A stretch of 19,808 nt of DNA from Lentimicrobium sp. (lineage in GTDB: Bacteria; Bacteroidota; Bacteroidia; Bacteroidales; Lentimicrobiaceae): the NCBI GenBank assembly GCA_013336205.1, contig JAAXUD010000005.1:1-19808 (forward strand), given 5' to 3'. A program made the translations under genes and the position numbers. Position 1 is the first letter of the stretch, and each line of letters opens with the position of its first letter. The notes beneath the pieces are model-generated. The model was not told the origin of the DNA. It worked only from the letters and a program-made list of their open reading frames with translations, and ran no database searches. Shown piece after piece: positions 16,041-19,808 of this stretch.

Positions 16041-16048
16041 CAAATTTA
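16041..16048 (-). promoter_or_regulatory. Predicted -7 box TAAATTTG of the degenerate response regulator gene
   Basis: TAAATTTG on the minus strand matches TAnnTTTG, 71 bases before the start codon. It abuts a + strand near-match (TATAGTTTG, 16049-16057), so the two divergent promoters may overlap. An AT-rich imperfect palindrome around CTAATTAG (15998-16014) lies in the leader and could be an operator. Confidence 0.4.
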
Positions 16049-16110
16049 TATAGTTTGCCGGGCTGAAGCCGGACTTTTTATTTAATTTAGTGGCAACGAA
16101 TAAGCCTGTT

Positions 16111-19100
16111 ATGACTGATAATAATGACAAAAATCCGGACATCAGGAAACTGATGCATGAACAGGGTGAACGACTTAAAGAGTTGGCCGCCATCAATCAG
16201 ACCACCCAGATTCTGCGTGAAGGAAAACCAATGGATGAAACACTTCAGCAACTGGCAATGATTTTTCCGGCTGCCTGGCAATATCCTGACTACACCTCTG
16301 CCAGGATTAAATTCGATGGGAAGGAATATAAATCGGCTGGATTTAAAGAAACAAGCTGGCTTCAGCGACAGCATTTCGAAACAATAAACGACAAAAAGGG
16401 CGCAATAGAAATTTACTATGTAAAGGAGTTTGTGACCGCTGACGAAGGACCTTTCCTTGCGGAGGAAAGGCATCTGATCAGTAACCTGGCCAATATGATC
16501 ACCGGCTATCTCAATAGCCAGGAAGCTAAAAATCTGCTTCGCAAAACAAAACCTCAGTGGCCAACCGGGGAGCCAGTTGCAGAGCAGAAGCTGGTGGCTT
16601 CTTCAAGCAGGCAGCTGTTACAAAAATTCCTTAATAAAAACAATTATGACCGCGATGTTTATCACGATCTGATGCCTTTCAAGGTAAAGGAAATTTTACT
16701 GGTTGCCAATCTTTATGATGCCTATAGTATTGAAAAGGAGGGCAGGTTTTCAGAACATGTGCTGGGCGAATATCATCAGCTGAGTCTTACTTCAATGCCA
16801 AGGATAACCGGGGTTTCATCGGAAGAGGAGATTTTTGCCCAGCTTCAGCGCAAGCATTTTGATCTTATTATTTTTATGGTTGGCGTTGAGAAAAATCAGC
16901 CACTTAATCTGAGTGCGAAGATCAAAGCTGAATTCCCTTACATTCCGATTTTTCTATTGTTGAACAACAACAAGGACATTTCCTACTTCAGGGGAAAGCC
17001 TCTGATGCGCAATGTCGATCGTATTTTCGTATGGAATGGTGAATCGAAGGTTTTCTTCGCCATGATTAAACATATTGAAGATAAAATCAATGTTGAAAAC
17101 GATACCAAGGTTGGTCTGGTCAGGGTAATCCTGCTTGTTGAAGATTCGCCCCAGTATTATTCCCGTTACCTGCCGCTACTCTACAGTATTGTGCTGGAGC
17201 AGACCAGGCGCATAATTGAGGATGTCAGTACTGATGAATTGTATAAAGTACTCAGGATGCGTGCCCGGCCAAAAATACTCCTTGCCTCTAATTTTGAAGA
17301 AGCCCGTGAGATATTGAATAAGTTCAGGGATTATATGCTCTGCCTGATTTCTGATGTTGAATTTGAGAAAAATGGGAAAGATTATAACCAGGCTGGTTTT
17401 GAACTGGTAAAGTATGCCCGTGAACTGATTGGAGAAATTCCGACCATCATACAGTCCCACAATCCTGAAAATGCCAGGATGGCTTACCAGTTAAAAACAA
17501 CCTTTATCGATAAAAACTCTGAAACCCTGGTGCAGGATTTTAAGAGTTTTATCACGCATTATCTGGGTTTTGGAAATTTTATTTACCGCGATAACGAAGG
17601 AAGTCAGATAGCTGTGGCCCGCTCTCTCAAAGAATTTGAATCTCTGCTTAAAACCATCCCTGATGAGTCATTGATTTACCATGCGAAAAAGGACCACTTC
17701 TCGTTGTGGCTTATGGCTCGTGGCGAGATACAGGTGGCCAAAATTATAAATCCGGCCAAAGTAACCGATTTTGAAAGCCCCTCAACACTCAGGGCGTACC
17801 TGGTTGACGTTATTCAGCAATTCAGAAACGAACAAAACAAAGGAAAGGTAATTCCATTTGATGAAGCCGCAATACTCGACGAAACCAACGTGGTGAGTCT
17901 GAGTTCCGGTTCACTGGGTGGCAAAGGACGCGGTCTGGCATTTATTAACACCCTGATTTATAATCATGATTTTGAGCAGATTCTGCCAAATATTCACATA
18001 AGAACGCCCAAAACATCTATAATTGGTACCGACGAATTTGAGTATTTTATTGAAAGGAATAAATTGCATGACAAAGTCGTGAACAATCCGGATTATGAAG
18101 AGATAAAAAAGATTTTCATGCATGCATCGCTCACTGAAACCCTCATTAAGCGGCTCAGGATTCTGCTCAAGAATATTTCGAATCCGATTGCGGTCAGGTC
18201 ATCGGGCCTGTTTGAGGATTCATTGATGCAGCCATTTGCCGGAATTTTTGAAACTTACCTATTGCCAAACAATCATCCTGACTTTAATACCAGGCTTCAA
18301 CAGGCGATGGACGCGATAAAACTCGTTTATGCCTCTGTTTATTCGAAGGTGGCCAGGGGGTATATTGAAGCGATCAACTATAAGATTGAAGAGGAGAAGA
18401 TGGCAGTTATCATTCAGGAAGTGGTTGGCAACCGGTTTGAGGATAGTTATTATCCCCACATCAGCGGGGTGGCCCAGTCTTACAACTATTATCCATTTGC
18501 CCACATGAAGCCTGAGGAGGGTTTTGCGGTAGCTGCACTTGGACTGGGAAAACAGGTTGTTGAAGGAGAAAAAGCGTATCGTTTTTCCCCTAAATATCCG
18601 ACAACTGAAATTAACAGCCCACAGGACCAGGTTAAAAATTCACAGGTTGACTTTTTTGCAGTTGACCTTAAAAAAAAGGATATCAACCTGCTTGAAGGCG
18701 AAACAGCCGGTCTTATTAAACTTGAGCTTGACGACGCCGAACGGCATGGCAACCTCAGGCACCTGGCTTCAGTGTATGATTATGAAAATCATCGGATTGT
18801 ACCGGGACTTACACAAGCTGGCCCCAGAATTATTAACTTTTCCAATATATTGAAGTACAATTATATACCACTTGCCCAAACGATAGATCTTGTGCTTGAT
18901 GTGGTGAAAGAAGCCATGGGAGCACCTGTTGAAATTGAATTTGCAGTTGACCTTAACCGTGACGATCAATTAAGGTCCTCCTTTTATCTGCTTCAGATCA
19001 AGCCACTGATCGGTAGTATGCAGGACTATAGCTTTGATGCGGATCAAATTGATCCTGAGCGGATTCTGTTATTGTCGGGGAAGGGTATGGGCAATGGAAT

Positions 19101-19569
19101 AATTGACGACATCACAGATGTAATTTATATTGATATAGCGGCCTTCGACAAAGGGAAAACCAATGAAATGGCCCTGGAAATTGAGTCGTTGAATAAGGAG
19201 ATGATGAAAAACAACCGCAAATACCTGCTGATTGGTCCGGGGCGCTGGGGTACACGTGACCGTTGGATCGGTATTCCGGTAAACTGGCCACAGATTTCTT
19301 CTGCAAGGGTGATTGTTGAAACAAGCCTGGAAGGCTATCCGCTTGACGCATCTTCAGGGTCTCATTTCTTTCATAATGTAACCTCTATGAATGTTGGATA
19401 CTTTTCTGTTCAGCAGGAGCTTTCGGGTTCAATTATTAAATGGGACATTCTTGATAAACAAAAACTGGTTCAGCGGACAAAATTCTTCAGGCATGTGCAG
19501 TTCGAAAAACCGGTTACCATTAAGATGGATGGCAAGAAACGTATAGCTGCCATTACCTGGGAGGTTTAG
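16111..19569 (+). CDS. GAF / receiver / PPDK-type ATP-grasp fusion protein (PEP/pyruvate-binding domain protein)
   Basis: 1152 residues from ATG 16111; the frame is also open from a GTG at 16090 (1159 residues), which overlaps a possible -7 box, so ATG is preferred. Residues here count from the GTG. About 22-148 is GAF-like (FPAAWQYP, ARIKFDG, EGPFLAEE). About 198-330 is receiver-like but lacks the acidic pocket. About 344-490 is a receiver with an insertion: E351-D352, phosphoacceptor-like D422 in LISDVE, S456 and K475. About 605-975 is the ATP-grasp domain of pyruvate phosphate dikinase/PEP synthase: GGKGRGLAFIN (610-620), AVRSSGLFEDS (701-711), IEFAVD (949-954) and LQIKPL (968-973). The C-terminus carries IGPGRWGTRD (1048-1057) and GSHFFHN (1090-1096). 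The TSHAAV-type phosphohistidine and PEP/pyruvate TIM-barrel domains are missing, so it cannot be a complete PPDK or PEP synthase. I infer a signalling phosphotransferase or sensor. Confidence 0.88.
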   Translation: MTDNNDKNPDIRKLMHEQGERLKELAAINQTTQILREGKPMDETLQQLAMIFPAAWQYPDYTSARIKFDGKEYKSAGFKETSWLQRQHFETINDKKGAIEIYYVKEFVTADEGPFLAEERHLISNLANMITGYLNSQEAKNLLRKTKPQWPTGEPVAEQKLVASSSRQLLQKFLNKNNYDRDVYHDLMPFKVKEILLVANLYDAYSIEKEGRFSEHVLGEYHQLSLTSMPRITGVSSEEEIFAQLQRKHFDLIIFMVGVEKNQPLNLSAKIKAEFPYIPIFLLLNNNKDISYFRGKPLMRNVDRIFVWNGESKVFFAMIKHIEDKINVENDTKVGLVRVILLVEDSPQYYSRYLPLLYSIVLEQTRRIIEDVSTDELYKVLRMRARPKILLASNFEEAREILNKFRDYMLCLISDVEFEKNGKDYNQAGFELVKYARELIGEIPTIIQSHNPENARMAYQLKTTFIDKNSETLVQDFKSFITHYLGFGNFIYRDNEGSQIAVARSLKEFESLLKTIPDESLIYHAKKDHFSLWLMARGEIQVAKIINPAKVTDFESPSTLRAYLVDVIQQFRNEQNKGKVIPFDEAAILDETNVVSLSSGSLGGKGRGLAFINTLIYNHDFEQILPNIHIRTPKTSIIGTDEFEYFIERNKLHDKVVNNPDYEEIKKIFMHASLTETLIKRLRILLKNISNPIAVRSSGLFEDSLMQPFAGIFETYLLPNNHPDFNTRLQQAMDAIKLVYASVYSKVARGYIEAINYKIEEEKMAVIIQEVVGNRFEDSYYPHISGVAQSYNYYPFAHMKPEEGFAVAALGLGKQVVEGEKAYRFSPKYPTTEINSPQDQVKNSQVDFFAVDLKKKDINLLEGETAGLIKLELDDAERHGNLRHLASVYDYENHRIVPGLTQAGPRIINFSNILKYNYIPLAQTIDLVLDVVKEAMGAPVEIEFAVDLNRDDQLRSSFYLLQIKPLIGSMQDYSFDADQIDPERILLLSGKGMGNGIIDDITDVIYIDIAAFDKGKTNEMALEIESLNKEMMKNNRKYLLIGPGRWGTRDRWIGIPVNWPQISSARVIVETSLEGYPLDASSGSHFFHNVTSMNVGYFSVQQELSGSIIKWDILDKQKLVQRTKFFRHVQFEKPVTIKMDGKKRIAAITWEV

Positions 19570-19574
19570 GTTAA

Positions 19575-19595
19575 GTAAAAAGTAAAAAGTAAAAA
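19575..19595. repeat. Short tandem repeat (GTAAAAA)x3
   Basis: Three perfect seven-base units start six bases after the stop codon of the fusion gene. The pattern then degenerates into GAAGTAAGAAGTA. Confidence 0.75.
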
Positions 19596-19611
19596 GAAGT
19601 AAGAAGTACAA

Positions 19612-19653
19612 GTCGGAAGTCAGAGGTCGGAAGTCTGAGGTCGGAATTCGGGA
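19612..19653. repeat. Three 14-base tandem units GTCGGAAGTCnGAG
   Basis: Units at 19612-19625, 19626-19639 and 19640-19653. The first two differ at one base; the third keeps GTCGGAA-TC and diverges at its end. This is a minisatellite-like block in a non-coding tail. Confidence 0.75.
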
Positions 19654-19710
19654 ATATGAGTTGAGAAATCAGTGGTAAGGAAAAACAGGTTGGAAATTAG
19701 AAATTATAAA

Positions 19711-19732
19711 CCTGCCAGCCGGCAGGCTGGTT
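19711..19732. repeat. Dispersed 22-base repeat, second copy
   Basis: Identical to 10346-10367. Here it is bracketed by a direct repeat, TTAGAAATT, at 19697-19705 and 19731-19739. The remaining bases to 19808 hold no recognisable gene. Confidence 0.75.
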
Positions 19733-19808
19733 AGAAATTTTCGACCGTCCATCGCCCCATTTTTGCGTCCCCCGTCCCTTTTCGGAAATGAGAAGGAACT
19801 GTGCATAC

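Noticed and set aside
16054..16080. Hairpin-like CCGGGC-TGAA-GCCGG followed by ACTTTTTAT just before the fusion gene
   Set aside because: The stem needs a bulge and is only about five pairs; no + strand gene precedes it, so a terminator role is unlikely and an attenuator cannot be supported.
16111..19569. Annotation as phosphoenolpyruvate synthase or pyruvate phosphate dikinase
   Set aside because: Only the ATP-grasp domain is present; the phosphohistidine and PEP/pyruvate-binding barrel domains are missing.

Overview
The window looks like chromosomal DNA of an anaerobic, fermentative Bacteroidota bacterium, probably of the Bacteroidales or a related order. Three things point there. Four secreted proteins end in type IX secretion (T9SS) type A sorting domains. 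Promoters fit the Bacteroidota -7 box TAnnTTTG. The metabolic genes (iorAB, NADP-type gdhA) suit amino-acid metabolism without oxygen. No tRNA, rRNA, CRISPR array, transposase or phage gene is visible.

Layout. (1) Positions 1-8387 hold four + strand genes for large secreted proteins with sialidase-like Asp-box repeats. They form two paralogous pairs, A/A' and B/B'. Each gene appears to have its own promoter, and each is followed by a hairpin, so they look like four single-gene units. (2) Positions 8388-8708 are a repeat island with GAGACGCGATG hairpins, a perfect 44-nt palindrome and a tandem 52/55-bp repeat. (3) Positions 8709-9983 (minus) encode a membrane-anchored M23/LytM-type protein. 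(4) Positions 9984-10541 are intergenic and rich in inverted repeats. (5) Positions 10542-12753 (minus) are iorB and iorA, tightly coupled. (6) Positions 12957-13556 (+) encode an AcpH-like ACP phosphodiesterase. (7) Positions 13724-15076 (minus) are gdhA with a clear terminator. (8) Positions 15310-15969 (minus) encode a NarL/LuxR-type regulator whose receiver domain lacks the phosphoacceptor Asp. (9) Diverging from it, 16111-19569 (+) encodes a multidomain protein: GAF-like region, a degenerate receiver-like region, an apparently intact receiver, a pyruvate-phosphate-dikinase ATP-grasp domain and a conserved C-terminal region. It lacks the usual phosphohistidine and PEP/pyruvate domains. (10) Positions 19570-19808 are a short-repeat cluster.

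How the parts relate. GdhA, IorAB and a PPDK-type ATP-grasp signalling protein all touch amino-acid, 2-oxo-acid or pyruvate metabolism, but they are separate transcription units, so a shared pathway is only inference. The most interesting parts are the divergent pair of degenerate response regulator and receiver/ATP-grasp fusion, the duplicated and possibly mosaic T9SS cargo array, and the repeat island between that array and the M23 gene.
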